The notes: generated by a model not told the origin, from the letters alone. A stretch of DNA of 64,000 nucleotides from Desulfamplus sp964425195 (GCA_964425195.1 CAYRLG010000002.1:124001-188000); one strand, 5' to 3'; positions 25,220-34,591 are shown, counted from the stretch's first letter. Numbers and translations are program-made.

Positions 25220-26170
25220 ATGAAAAAGACCGGTTATTTACACGACATGCGATATCTACTGCATGACACAGGACCATATCACCCTGAGATGCCAGAAAGG
25301 CTTATAGCTATACATAATGGCATCAAAGATGCTGGGCTTCTTGAGCATCTAACCATTATTCCAGCTTCTCGTGCTGATATTAAATGGATAGAAAATATCC
25401 ACGATAAGGGATATATTAGAAAGTTTGAGGAGGTGTGCCTTTCAGGGCATAATACATTTGAGGATCAGGATAACGGAATATGTATGGAGAGTTATGAAAC
25501 CGCATTTTTAGCAGTAGGCGGCATTCTTGATACTATTGATATGGTGATGGAGGGAAAGATAGATAACGCTTTTTGTGCTGTCAGACCACCTGGACACCAT
25601 GCAGAACACAACAAGGCAATGGGATTTTGTTATTTCAACAATGTTGCTATAGCTGCCCGATATCTTCAAATGAGATGGGGTATTAAAAAGGTTGGAATTA
25701 TCGATTTTGATGTTCATCATGGTAATGGTACCCAACATATATTTGAAGGAGATCCTACTGTATTTTATTACTCTATTCATGAACATCCCTCTTTTGCCTA
25801 TCCAGGTACAGGAAGAGAGTTTGAAACAGGAGCTGTTGAAGGAAAAGGCTTTACAAAAAATTCACCAGTTCTTCCGGGTCAAGGTGACGATATTTATAAA
25901 ATGCTTATTGAAAGAGACCTTTTACCATCTTTTGAGATGTTTGAACCTGAATTGATTCTTGTCTCCACAGGCTTTGATGCACACGAAGATGATGAGATGG
26001 CAGACCTTAATGTAACTACAGACTGTTTTTCATGGATTATGAAGACCATAATGGAGCTTGGAGATATGTATGCAAAAGGTAGGGTTATCTCTGTTTTAGA
26101 AGGTGGCTACTGTATTCCAAGACTTCCTGAGCTTGCTAAGAATCATGTATCAATCCTTCTAAATTGCTAA
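25220..26170 (+). CDS. Histone-deacetylase-family protein (AcuC-like)
   Basis: Starting from the ATG at 25220, which has a GGGGG a few bases upstream, the product is 316 residues; an in-frame TTG at 25184 lacks a site. It carries the deacetylase core: RPPGHHAEHNKAMGFCYFNN, the zinc-binding DFDVHHGNGTQ, STGFDAHEDD and the LEGGY end motif. Bacterial members are AcuC-like protein deacetylases or acetylpolyamine amidohydrolases. The following gene encodes an AcuB-like CBS protein, which favours a role in acetyl-CoA synthetase control. The substrate is not provable from sequence. Confidence 0.88.
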   Translation: MKKTGYLHDMRYLLHDTGPYHPEMPERLIAIHNGIKDAGLLEHLTIIPASRADIKWIENIHDKGYIRKFEEVCLSGHNTFEDQDNGICMESYETAFLAVGGILDTIDMVMEGKIDNAFCAVRPPGHHAEHNKAMGFCYFNNVAIAARYLQMRWGIKKVGIIDFDVHHGNGTQHIFEGDPTVFYYSIHEHPSFAYPGTGREFETGAVEGKGFTKNSPVLPGQGDDIYKMLIERDLLPSFEMFEPELILVSTGFDAHEDDEMADLNVTTDCFSWIMKTIMELGDMYAKGRVISVLEGGYCIPRLPELAKNHVSILLNC

Positions 26171-26352
26171 CATTCAATTAAAAAAAGTGTGCAGCACAAG
26201 TCAACATAAAACTTAAGTATAGTACTATACAGAAGTCAGTTATATCTTGCGTAAATAATAGAATTATAAGCAGTTGTACAGTTAAACGCCTTGCTCTTGA
26301 TTTTTAAAGATGCACTAAAAAATCTACAATTTTATATATTTTAGGAGGAAAC

Positions 26353-27030
26353 ATGTTTGTCAGCAACTCTATGGTAAGAAAAGTAATCACCATTGATAAA
26401 GAGGCATCTGTTTTTGATGCTCACGAAAAGATGACAGCCAATAAGATCAGACATATTCCGGTTGTGGATACAGATAATAGACTCATAGGCATTGTGACAG
26501 ACAGAGATATCAGAAGTGCCATGCCATTTAGCCTTTTAAAAGGGGTGCAAAATGAGGAGGAAAAGGTAAAAATTGCAGGGCTTAAGGTTAAAGATATAAT
26601 GACATCTAATCCAATCACAATATCTCCTATGTACACCATACAGGATGCACTTTTAATGATTCAGCGTGAGAAAGTTGGTGCATTTCCTGTAGTTGACAGT
26701 GATGGTACTCTTACTGGTATCCTCTCTGTAAGAGATTTGCTAAGAGCATTTATAAATGTGCTTGGTATCAATGAACCGGGTACTCTTGTTGGTATTCTTG
26801 TTGAGGAGAAGATAGGACAGCTTAAAAAGATAGTTGATGCCATAACTGAGGAGCATATATCATTTGGAAGTGTTCTGGTTGCAAGACATTGGGAGACCAA
26901 CAAGCGGGCTGTATTTACATATCTTTTAACCAACAATGTTATGAGGGTTAAGAAAAAGCTGAAGGCTCTTGGCTATACTCTTCTTGATCCTATGGAGTGG
27001 TATTTAGATCAGTTGCCAAAATCTAAATAG
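26353..27030 (+). CDS. CBS-pair protein, AcuB-like
   Basis: The protein has 225 residues. Two CBS domains occupy about residues 1-65 (HIPVVDTDNRLIGIVTDRDIR) and 80-138 (VGAFPVVDSDGTLTGILSVRDLL). A ~75-residue C-terminal domain of ACT-like size follows, as in AcuB. CBS pairs usually bind adenine nucleotides, so it may sense energy charge. The AGGAGG site before the ATG is strong. The 182 bp gap to the upstream AcuC-like gene may hold its own promoter, though I find no good -35/-10 pair there. A strong terminator follows. Confidence 0.83.
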   Translation: MFVSNSMVRKVITIDKEASVFDAHEKMTANKIRHIPVVDTDNRLIGIVTDRDIRSAMPFSLLKGVQNEEEKVKIAGLKVKDIMTSNPITISPMYTIQDALLMIQREKVGAFPVVDSDGTLTGILSVRDLLRAFINVLGINEPGTLVGILVEEKIGQLKKIVDAITEEHISFGSVLVARHWETNKRAVFTYLLTNNVMRVKKKLKALGYTLLDPMEWYLDQLPKSK

Positions 27031-27102
27031 TATTATAATATTTGGTCAATGCTAATAATAGATGACAATTTAAAACAATCTAAATATAACATTAAGCTTT
27101 AG

Positions 27103-27130
27103 AGACGCACAAGTGTGCGTCTTTACTTTT
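27103..27130 (+). terminator. Rho-independent terminator after acuB-like gene
   Basis: A perfect 8 bp stem (agacgcac at 27103-27110, gtgcgtct at 27115-27122) with a 4-base loop is followed by a T-rich tract. It separates the AcuB-like gene from the next signalling unit. Confidence 0.8.
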
Positions 27131-27158
27131 ATATAAATGCGAAGCAATGGGGAATCAG

Positions 27159-27539
27159 ATGGCACTATCTGTTTTATTAGTTGATGATTCAAAGTTTGTA
27201 AGAAAAGGAATTGCTAAAGAGCTTCTCTCTATTTTAAGTGGCAGAGAACTTCTATTCAGTGAGGCTGCCAACGGAAATGAAGCTCTTGAGCTTTTATATG
27301 CAAATGATTATGACATTGTATTTTTAGATTTGACCATGCCTGAAAAAAATGGCTATGAGGTGCTTCAATCTCTCAAAGAAAAAGGGATAAAAGCCAATAT
27401 TATTGTCTTGACAGCAGATATCCAGCCTGAAGCTGAAAACATTGTCCTATCTCTTGGTGCTGCTGCTTATATGGAGAAACAGAGACCCCTCAAAAGAGAG
27501 GCTTTAATAAAAGTGTTACAGGAAATGAATCTCTTATGA
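27159..27539 (+). CDS. Single-domain response regulator (CheY-like)
   Basis: The start is placed at 27159, seven bases after GGGG; an in-frame ATG at 27147 would add four residues. The product has 126 residues and is one REC domain: VLLVDDSKFVRK (acidic pair), FLDLTMPEKNG (phospho-acceptor Asp), VLTAD and a Lys in AAYMEKQRP, where the usual KP is KQRP. Its last bases overlap the next gene (ATGA), so it is translationally coupled to the CheC-like protein, which is expected to dephosphorylate a CheY-type regulator. No output domain is present. Confidence 0.9.
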   Translation: MALSVLLVDDSKFVRKGIAKELLSILSGRELLFSEAANGNEALELLYANDYDIVFLDLTMPEKNGYEVLQSLKEKGIKANIIVLTADIQPEAENIVLSLGAAAYMEKQRPLKREALIKVLQEMNLL

Positions 27540-28180
27540 CCACTATACAATATACAGATGACCAGTATGAAATGCTCAAAGAGGTGGTAAATCTTGCTAT
27601 GGGACAGGCGGGAAAAGACCTTGCTATAATACTTAACTCTTTTGTTGATCTCTCTGTCCCTGAAATTCAGATAGTTGAGGCTGGAAATATTGCACAAACA
27701 GTTCTTAAAGAGAGTGTTTTTGATGAGAGTGAGAAGGTAAATCTTTTCCGTCAAAATTTTCATAGTATCTCTTTTATGGATGGTGAGGCTATTGTTATTT
27801 TTGACAACGAGACTCGCCAGAGAGTTGCTCAAATTCTTGGGGTGTCAGAACAGGTAAACTCGATGGAGGAGATCGATTTCATGCTTGAGTTGACAAACCT
27901 TATGGTGGGTGCATGTTTAAATAGTATTTCAGAACAGCTGTTCAACCAGAAGATGTCTTTTTCGCCTCCAGAACTGCTTTCAGAAAATTGTGTTCTTAGA
28001 AATATTGCTTACGAAACCTTTAAGCGTCGTAATGTAAAGTGGGAATACACCCTTTTATCAAAGATCACATTTACTCTTAAAGATAGGTCTTTTAAAAGTG
28101 ATCTTTTGATCTTTATATCTGAAAAAGCTATTAAAGCTGTTAATCAATCATTAAATAAGATGTTGGCTGATTATGAGTAA
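27536..28180 (+). CDS. CheC-like phosphatase
   Basis: The protein has 214 residues. It has two copies of the CheC active-site pattern: E12-x3-E16-x2-N19 at the N-terminus and D114-x3-E118-x2-N121 in the middle, each followed about 20 residues on by a Pro. CheC/CheX/FliY proteins use Glu and Asn to remove phosphate from CheY-P. It overlaps the REC gene by 4 bp and the diguanylate cyclase gene by 8 bp, so the three form a tight unit. The likely job is to reset the upstream REC protein. The first motif has Glu where Asp or Ser is usual. Confidence 0.85.
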   Translation: MTTIQYTDDQYEMLKEVVNLAMGQAGKDLAIILNSFVDLSVPEIQIVEAGNIAQTVLKESVFDESEKVNLFRQNFHSISFMDGEAIVIFDNETRQRVAQILGVSEQVNSMEEIDFMLELTNLMVGACLNSISEQLFNQKMSFSPPELLSENCVLRNIAYETFKRRNVKWEYTLLSKITFTLKDRSFKSDLLIFISEKAIKAVNQSLNKMLADYE

Positions 28181-29216
28181 ATTTCCGATTGATAATATTA
28201 AGACGCTTCATGATATTATTGACCAAATAAATATCGGTATAACAGTTCTTGATTCTCATAATAAAATAAGGTTTTGGAATCAATTCATGGTTAAACATAG
28301 CGGTATAAGTGAAGCAGATCTTATCGGTAAAAATCTTTTTGATGTATTCATCTATCTGCCAAGACAGTGGCTTGAACTTAAACTCAAAAGCGTTAGGTTA
28401 ATAAAAAATTACTCGTTTGTATCCTGGACTCAAAAGCCCTATCTGTTTCGTTTTACTCATAATAGAATGATAAGTGGTGAAGGTATTGAGTATATGCACC
28501 AAGATTGTACCTTCATACCTGTTCACAACTCAGATACAGGAGAAACCTATGTCTGCATAGCAATACATGATATGACAGATGTTGTAGCATCACAGCAGAA
28601 GATTATAGAGATCAATGATATTAATAAAACTCTTGAACACATGACAAATCATGATGCTATGACCGGAATATACAATCGTGAGTATGTTGAAAAACAGGTT
28701 GAATATGAATTTTCTAAGTCAAAAAGGTATGGAAATCTCTTCTCTCTAATCTTATTTGATATTGATAAGTTTAAAGCAGTTAATGACTCTTTAGGACATC
28801 TTGCTGGTGATGAAGTTTTAAAAAATACTGCTGCAACCATAAAAGCACAGCTACGTTCTTCAGATGTGTTTGGGAGATATGGAGGAGAAGAGTTTATCAT
28901 TTTGCTGCCTGAGACCAATTTGGCAAATACTGCCTCACTATCAATGAGAATAAGAGAGAGTATTGAGCGAATGATAACTGTTTATGAGAACACAGATATA
29001 AAGATAACAATAAGTCTTGGAGTTGTTCAGTTCCGTCCTGATATAAGAGATTATCTTCAGATGATACATGAGGCAGACATCGCCCTCTACCACTCGAAAC
29101 AGAGTGGTAGAAATGCTGTAACTCAATACAAAATTACAGGTTGTAACCTGCTTTGTTGTGCTCTGCCTGAGCAAAATTCTAATGGAGCACTCTTTAAAAA
29201 TCAAAAAGAGGAATAG
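28173..29216 (+). CDS. PAS-GGDEF diguanylate cyclase
   Basis: The protein has 347 residues. An N-terminal PAS domain (about residues 8-130, INIGITVLDSHNKIRFWN) and a short coiled linker lead to a GGDEF domain (about 160-325). The active-site loop is GGEEF, and RSSD lies five residues before it, forming the product-inhibition I-site RxxD. It should make cyclic di-GMP and be feedback-inhibited. The start overlaps the CheC gene by 8 bp. No membrane segment is seen, so the PAS domain probably senses a cytoplasmic signal or partner, perhaps the adjacent REC/CheC pair. Confidence 0.93.
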   Translation: MSKFPIDNIKTLHDIIDQINIGITVLDSHNKIRFWNQFMVKHSGISEADLIGKNLFDVFIYLPRQWLELKLKSVRLIKNYSFVSWTQKPYLFRFTHNRMISGEGIEYMHQDCTFIPVHNSDTGETYVCIAIHDMTDVVASQQKIIEINDINKTLEHMTNHDAMTGIYNREYVEKQVEYEFSKSKRYGNLFSLILFDIDKFKAVNDSLGHLAGDEVLKNTAATIKAQLRSSDVFGRYGGEEFIILLPETNLANTASLSMRIRESIERMITVYENTDIKITISLGVVQFRPDIRDYLQMIHEADIALYHSKQSGRNAVTQYKITGCNLLCCALPEQNSNGALFKNQKEE

Positions 29217-29222
29217 AACGTA

Positions 29223-30425
29223 ATGAAAACAGACCAATATATTGAAATTGAAGATAAATTCGGTGCAAAAAATTATAAGCCTCTTGATGTGGTATTGTGT
29301 AAAGGAGAGGGGATCTGGGTTTGGGATGTTGACGGCAATCGATATATGGACTGCCTCTCTGCTTACTCTGCTGTAAATCAAGGACACTGTCACCCTAAAA
29401 TCAGGGAAGCAATGGTTGAGCAGGCTTCTAAACTTACCCTTACATCACGGGCTTTTAGAAATAACCAGCTTGCACTATTTTATAAAGAGCTTTGTGAACT
29501 TACTGATTCACATAAAGTCCTTCCCATGAATTCAGGTGCAGAGGCTGTAGAGACTGCAATCAAATGTGTGCGTAAATGGGGATATGAGTCAAAAGGGGTA
29601 GAGCCTGAAAAAGCTGAAATAGTTGTATGTGATAACAATTTTCACGGTAGAACCCTTGCTATAATAGGTTTCAGCAGCGATGAAAATTCTCGTAAAAGTT
29701 TTGGACCTTTTGTTGAAGGCTTTAAATCGATTCCTTTTGGAGATGCAAAAGCCCTTGAAGCTGCTATAACGCCTAATACAGTTGCATTTATGGTTGAGCC
29801 TATTCAAGGAGAGGCTGGGGTAATAATTCCTCCTGCCGGCTATCTTAAGCATGTTAGAGATATATGCACGCAAAATAACGTGGTTCTGATCCTTGATGAG
29901 ATTCAGACTGGTCTTGGCAGAACAGGGAAAATGCTTGCTGAAGAGCATGAAGGAATTCAGGCAGATTTAACGCTTATAGGCAAGGCTTTGTCTGGAGGTT
30001 TTTATCCTGTATCTGCTGTTTTATCAAATGACGCAGTGCTTGGACTTTTGCAGCCGGGACAGCATGGCAGTACATTTGGAGGAAACCCTTTGGCATGTGC
30101 TGTGGCAAGAGAGGCTTTAAAGGTTCTAAAAGAGGAGAAGATGGTTGAAAATGCAGCATCAATGGGACAGTTCTTTTTAGATGAACTCAAGAAAATCAAC
30201 ACCTCTTCAATAAAAGAGGTGCGGGGTAGGGGATTGATGATTGCTATTGAGCTATTTAAAGGAACAGCAGGGGGGGCAAGAGCAATTTGCGAAAAATTGA
30301 TGAAAATGGGAATTCTTTGCAAAGAGACCCACACATGGACAATAAGATTTGCTCCTCCATTAGTAATTACAAAGCCGGATATTGAGTGGGCTGTAGATAA
30401 AATTAAGATGGCATTCAATCATTAA
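29223..30425 (+). CDS. rocD: Ornithine aminotransferase
   Basis: The protein has 400 residues, class-III PLP aminotransferase. The N-terminus (KNYKPLDVVLCKGEGIWVWD) and MDCLSAYSAVNQGHCHPKI match ornithine-oxo-acid transaminase more closely than acetylornithine transaminase. Also present are LPMNSGAEAVETAIK, the PLP-binding ILDEIQTGLGRTGK and the Schiff-base Lys in LIGKALSGG. It converts ornithine and 2-oxoglutarate to glutamate semialdehyde and glutamate. It starts 6 bp after the cyclase gene and ends 3 bp before a sigma-54 activator gene, so all may be cotranscribed. Confidence 0.9.
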   Translation: MKTDQYIEIEDKFGAKNYKPLDVVLCKGEGIWVWDVDGNRYMDCLSAYSAVNQGHCHPKIREAMVEQASKLTLTSRAFRNNQLALFYKELCELTDSHKVLPMNSGAEAVETAIKCVRKWGYESKGVEPEKAEIVVCDNNFHGRTLAIIGFSSDENSRKSFGPFVEGFKSIPFGDAKALEAAITPNTVAFMVEPIQGEAGVIIPPAGYLKHVRDICTQNNVVLILDEIQTGLGRTGKMLAEEHEGIQADLTLIGKALSGGFYPVSAVLSNDAVLGLLQPGQHGSTFGGNPLACAVAREALKVLKEEKMVENAASMGQFFLDELKKINTSSIKEVRGRGLMIAIELFKGTAGGARAICEKLMKMGILCKETHTWTIRFAPPLVITKPDIEWAVDKIKMAFNH

Positions 30426-30428
30426 AGG

Positions 30429-32012
30429 ATGAATAATAAAAGAGTACTTACAGCAGATGAAAGGCGATTTTTCAAAACAGTTTACCACGCCTCTTTTGCT
30501 AACCCTTTTGGTGAATTACGTGAAAAGTTAGATCGTAAAATTGCAGGTCTTGTAGGTCTTCCATCTACTAACAACAACCCTCTATTCTCCCGTAAAGAAA
30601 TTTCCGATAGGTGCATTCAAGAGGTTGATTTCCAAATTAAAAGGCTTGAGAGAGAAGGAAGAGGAACCATTAACACTTTCACTGCTCAGGATCGTGAGAT
30701 TATGAGGGTTGTTTTTCTTTTTGATATTTTTCACAAATTCAGAGAGAAATTTGATACGTTGATTATGGAGCAGATACAAGCCGGCGATATTCCGATTTCA
30801 GTTCCTTTTGCACAAGATGCAATGAAGATGTTGCATCTTAGAGGGTTTCCTGAAAAAAAATTTCTCCATTATATAGCATTTTCTTTTCAGCTACGTCGTG
30901 CATTTTTCTTTATTTCGCACTCACTTGTTGGAATAAGTCCATGTATGAGGATACTTAAAGGGAATTTATGGAATAATGTTTTTACCAACAATATCGAGCT
31001 TTATGACAATATTCTTTGGAACAGAATGGAAGATTTCTCAACTCTCATACTTGGAGAGACAGGCACAGGCAAAGGCACTGCTGCTATGGCTATTGGCAGA
31101 AGTGGCTTTATTCCGTTTAATGAGAAAAAAGGTTGTTTTCAAGAGAGTTTCACAAAGGCTTTTATACCTATAAATCTCTCCCAATTTCCGGAGGCTTTGC
31201 TTGAATCTGAGCTTTTTGGTCATAAAAAAGGGGCTTTTACAGGTGCGGTGGAGGATCACAAAGGCGTGTTTGACCATTGTAGTGCACACGGTTCAATTTT
31301 TCTTGATGAGATTGGCGAAGTTCCAAGTCATGTTCAGATTAAGCTGCTGAGAGTCCTTCAAGATAGAGTCTTTACCCCTGTAGGTAGCCATGTAACATCA
31401 AGATTTAGAGGTAGAGTAATTGCTGCAACAAACCGTTCAATGGCTGAAATAGTTGATGGAAAGATATTTAGAGATGATTTTTATTATCGCTTAAGCTCAG
31501 ATATATTTGAAGTACCTCCTTTAAGAATACGAATTAAGGAAGAGCCGGCAGAACTTGAAGCTCTTCTATCTTTTACTGTTGAAAAGATTTTAGGCGAGCC
31601 CTTTCCTGATCTAGTTAAGAAAATTGCTGCTATAATTAATAGGCAGCTTGGTAAAGATTATCATTGGCCCGGCAATGTAAGAGAGCTTGAACAATGTGTC
31701 AAAAGAATTATACTTAGGCGTCAATATGAGGGAAATTCAAATAAAATATCGGTAAAATCTCCAACTATTATAATTGATAGAGATCAAAGATATGATAATA
31801 ATAGAATTGATGATTATAAACATGAGAAGTATAGAGACAATAAACTTAAAGAGAACCTTATTAATGGCATAATTACAGGCAAAATTGAAGCAGCAACGCT
31901 TGTCTCTGATTACTGTAAATATCTCTATGAACAACATGGCACTTATGAAAATGTTGCAAAACGAACAGGGCTTGATAGACGAACTGTAAAAAAGTATATA
32001 AAAGCCCAATAG
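30429..32012 (+). CDS. Sigma-54-dependent transcriptional activator, unassigned N-terminal domain
   Basis: The protein has 527 residues. The AAA+ domain (about residues 185-430) has Walker A G209ETGTGKG216, the sigma-54-contacting GAFTGA at 268-273, Walker B SIFLDEIGE and an arginine-finger region. A Fis-type helix-turn-helix ends the protein (NVAKRTGLDRRTVKKYIKAQ). The N-terminal ~185 residues are helical and match no receiver, GAF, PAS or ACT pattern I can see, so the input is unknown. Residues ~438-478 form an Asn/Asp/Arg/Lys-rich linker. It starts 3 bp after rocD, which suggests control of amino-acid genes, but targets are not shown. Confidence 0.88.
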   Translation: MNNKRVLTADERRFFKTVYHASFANPFGELREKLDRKIAGLVGLPSTNNNPLFSRKEISDRCIQEVDFQIKRLEREGRGTINTFTAQDREIMRVVFLFDIFHKFREKFDTLIMEQIQAGDIPISVPFAQDAMKMLHLRGFPEKKFLHYIAFSFQLRRAFFFISHSLVGISPCMRILKGNLWNNVFTNNIELYDNILWNRMEDFSTLILGETGTGKGTAAMAIGRSGFIPFNEKKGCFQESFTKAFIPINLSQFPEALLESELFGHKKGAFTGAVEDHKGVFDHCSAHGSIFLDEIGEVPSHVQIKLLRVLQDRVFTPVGSHVTSRFRGRVIAATNRSMAEIVDGKIFRDDFYYRLSSDIFEVPPLRIRIKEEPAELEALLSFTVEKILGEPFPDLVKKIAAIINRQLGKDYHWPGNVRELEQCVKRIILRRQYEGNSNKISVKSPTIIIDRDQRYDNNRIDDYKHEKYRDNKLKENLINGIITGKIEAATLVSDYCKYLYEQHGTYENVAKRTGLDRRTVKKYIKAQ

Positions 32013-32089
32013 TGAGATGTTCTAAAGAGGTCGATATTATATAGTTATAATAAGAAATATATAGAAAAAATTGATAATGAGGTTGAAAC

Positions 32090-32989
32090 ATGCTTGATTT
32101 TTTACCAAGGTTTGTAAAAGGGAGTTTATCGTTTTTATTGTATCTTATTAATACCATAGTGCTTTGCTCTATTTTGTTTTGCGTATCACTAATTAAATTG
32201 CTCATTCCTATTAGATCCTTAAAAAAATATTATGATATGGTTCTTATCTATATAGCAATGATGTGGGTTAAAATAAATGGAATGAATAGCGATCTATTCA
32301 ACCGTATTGAGTGGAAACTCAAAGGAGCAGAGGGGTTACAAAAAAACGAGTGGTATCTACTTCTTTGTAACCATCAGTCATGGGTAGATATTTTAGTTCT
32401 TCAGAAGATGTTTATGGATAAAGTACCAATGCTCAAATTTTTTTTAAAGAAAGAGCTGATATGGGTTCCTATTTTAGGGCTTGCATGGTGGGCACTTGAT
32501 TTTCCCTTTATGAGAAGATATTCAAGTGAATTTATTAAAAAAAATCCCCACCTGAAGGGCAAAGACCTTGAGAGCACAAAAAAGGCGTGTGAAAAATTCA
32601 AAACAATACCGGTTTGTGTGGTCAATTTTGTTGAGGGTACCCGTTTTAAACCACAAAAGCATGAAAGGCAGAAATCTCCATATATTCACCTGCTCAAACC
32701 TAAAGCTGGTGGAGTTGCTTTTGTGTTAAGTGCAATGGGTGATTGTATTGATAAAATAATCAATGTCACCATTATCTATCCAGATGGAGCAGATACATTC
32801 TGGGGATTTATTTCTGGAAGAATACGCAGGATTATTGTTGATGTTGAGGTGCTTTCAATAACTTCTGACATTAAAGGTGACTATTTCGATGATTCTGAGT
32901 TTAGAGAGAAGTTCTGCAACTGGATTAATACTCTCTGGAAAGAGAAGGATATGAAAATTAGCAGCCAAATGAAAATTAGAACTGTTTAA
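32090..32989 (+). CDS. 1-acyl-glycerol-3-phosphate acyltransferase family (PlsC/YihG-like)
   Basis: The protein has 299 residues. The acyltransferase motif NHQSWVD (HX4D) is at about residues 93-99 and FVEGTRF at about 182-188. An N-terminal membrane helix pair spans residues ~10-45. The size and the KPKAGGVAFVL stretch resemble the longer YihG/LCLAT-type acyltransferases rather than short PlsC. It probably acylates a lysophospholipid at the inner membrane. GAGGT lies before the ATG. It is not obviously linked to its neighbours. Confidence 0.88.
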   Translation: MLDFLPRFVKGSLSFLLYLINTIVLCSILFCVSLIKLLIPIRSLKKYYDMVLIYIAMMWVKINGMNSDLFNRIEWKLKGAEGLQKNEWYLLLCNHQSWVDILVLQKMFMDKVPMLKFFLKKELIWVPILGLAWWALDFPFMRRYSSEFIKKNPHLKGKDLESTKKACEKFKTIPVCVVNFVEGTRFKPQKHERQKSPYIHLLKPKAGGVAFVLSAMGDCIDKIINVTIIYPDGADTFWGFISGRIRRIIVDVEVLSITSDIKGDYFDDSEFREKFCNWINTLWKEKDMKISSQMKIRTV

Positions 32990-33037
32990 CTGTTTCTTTT
33001 GAGATAACTTGTTAAAAACAAAGGAAATAAATCTGCT

Positions 33038-34591
33038 ATGTTTAGAGTTTTTAATAACGATATATCAACTCCTGACAGATTTGTTGTTACATTGGAACTT
33101 GTTCCTAAACGTGAATCAACAGGAATTTCCACTGATACTTTGGTTGGTATTGCAAAAGATGCTTTTGCAGATGGCAGAATCTCTGCTGTCTCAATTACCG
33201 ATAATCCAGGAGGTAACCCATCTTTAAGTCCTGATGTTCTTGGATATCAGATTTTCAAGCACGGCATGGACGTTATTGTGCACTTTACATGCAGGGATAT
33301 GAACCGTGTTGGAATGGAGAGCCGTGCTCTCCAGCTTGCACGTATGGGTATGAAAAATATACTTGCACTCACCGGCGACTATTCTGGCAAAGGGTTTGGA
33401 GGGCAGGGTGCTCCTGTATTTGATTTTGATTCTGTTATTTTAACTGCAATGTTAAAAAATTTAAACAAGCGGCTTTTTGCTTCAGGTGATCCGGACGAAT
33501 TTTTTACCGGCTGTGCAGTATCACCTTTTAAATCCACAGAGGCAGAGAGTCAGATACAATATAAAAAACTTGAACGCAAAATCGAAGCAGGTGCATCATT
33601 TATAATCACACAGCTTGGATATGATATTAATAAATTTCAAGAGCTTATTGATCAAAATAAGATTAATGGAATTACTACCCCTGTTTTAGCATCAGTTTAC
33701 ATGTTAAGCCCCCGTTCTGCTCGAGCTATGAACAGAGGGCGGGTTCCGGGTGTGGGAGTTTCAGATAAGATGTTTAACCAGATTGCTTCTGAATGGGAAA
33801 ACAGCAAAGTAGAGGGGCTGCATAAGGCAATCGAGCGAACCGCAAAACTTGCTGTGATTTTAAAAGGAATTGGGTATAAAGGCATTCATATCGGAGGCAT
33901 TCATAGAAGTTTTAAATCAGTTGGTGCAATACTCGATAAGATGGCAGCCTTTGAGCATAATTGGCAGGAGTATCTTGAAGAGTTTAGAAGCGAGATGCAA
34001 AAAGATCGCTATGTATCTAAACAATCCTATATTAGTGAAAACACAGAGGATAAGAATGAGAATTTGAACAGCAGCCGTTTTGATAGTTCCGGCGGAAAAG
34101 TTACAAGAAAAACACTCTATGAAAACCTATTTGACTACTATCCATATCTACTGCTGAAAAAAGCACATGAGATCTTTTTTGCTAAATCCTCATCATTAGC
34201 ACCTATTTACAAGGCTGCTGCTGAGGTGGTTGATAAGAATAATAAAGGCCAGCTTTTAAAGATGTTACTTGAAGACCCTCTTAAAAAGCTGTTTTTATCG
34301 TGTAGAAGCTGCGGAGATTGTGCTATTGTTCACATAGCTTTTCAATGCCCTGAATCTGGCTGCCCAAAACATACCCGTAACGGTGCTTGCGGCGGAAGTA
34401 GTGATGGATTCTGTGAGGTTAATAAAGACAAAAAATGTATTTGGGTCAAAGCGTGGAACCGTTTGGAGCAGAGCCATCAAACAGGTGAGTTGTTAAGAGA
34501 ATTTATCCCGCCAAGAATGTGGGAACTCAATGATTCATCGTCATGGATAAACTTTCATTTAGATAGAGATCACCAAAAAACAGCTCTATAA
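33038..34591 (+). CDS. metF: Methylenetetrahydrofolate reductase with fused MetV-type C-terminal domain
   Basis: The protein has 517 residues. Residues ~1-300 form the MetF-type flavin barrel (FVVTLELVPKRES, ALTGDYSGKGFGG, FIITQLGYD). The C-terminal ~150 residues hold the Cys-rich methylene-THF reductase C-terminal domain (CRSCGDCAIVHIAFQCPESG, then CGGSSDGFCEV), which is the separate MetV subunit in acetogens. The two are joined by a Ser/Asn/Lys-rich linker around residues 325-360. It likely serves the methyl branch of the Wood-Ljungdahl pathway, used for acetate oxidation or CO2 fixation in this group. Its stop overlaps the 3' end of the convergent azlD gene by 6 bp. Confidence 0.9.
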   Translation: MFRVFNNDISTPDRFVVTLELVPKRESTGISTDTLVGIAKDAFADGRISAVSITDNPGGNPSLSPDVLGYQIFKHGMDVIVHFTCRDMNRVGMESRALQLARMGMKNILALTGDYSGKGFGGQGAPVFDFDSVILTAMLKNLNKRLFASGDPDEFFTGCAVSPFKSTEAESQIQYKKLERKIEAGASFIITQLGYDINKFQELIDQNKINGITTPVLASVYMLSPRSARAMNRGRVPGVGVSDKMFNQIASEWENSKVEGLHKAIERTAKLAVILKGIGYKGIHIGGIHRSFKSVGAILDKMAAFEHNWQEYLEEFRSEMQKDRYVSKQSYISENTEDKNENLNSSRFDSSGGKVTRKTLYENLFDYYPYLLLKKAHEIFFAKSSSLAPIYKAAAEVVDKNNKGQLLKMLLEDPLKKLFLSCRSCGDCAIVHIAFQCPESGCPKHTRNGACGGSSDGFCEVNKDKKCIWVKAWNRLEQSHQTGELLREFIPPRMWELNDSSSWINFHLDRDHQKTAL

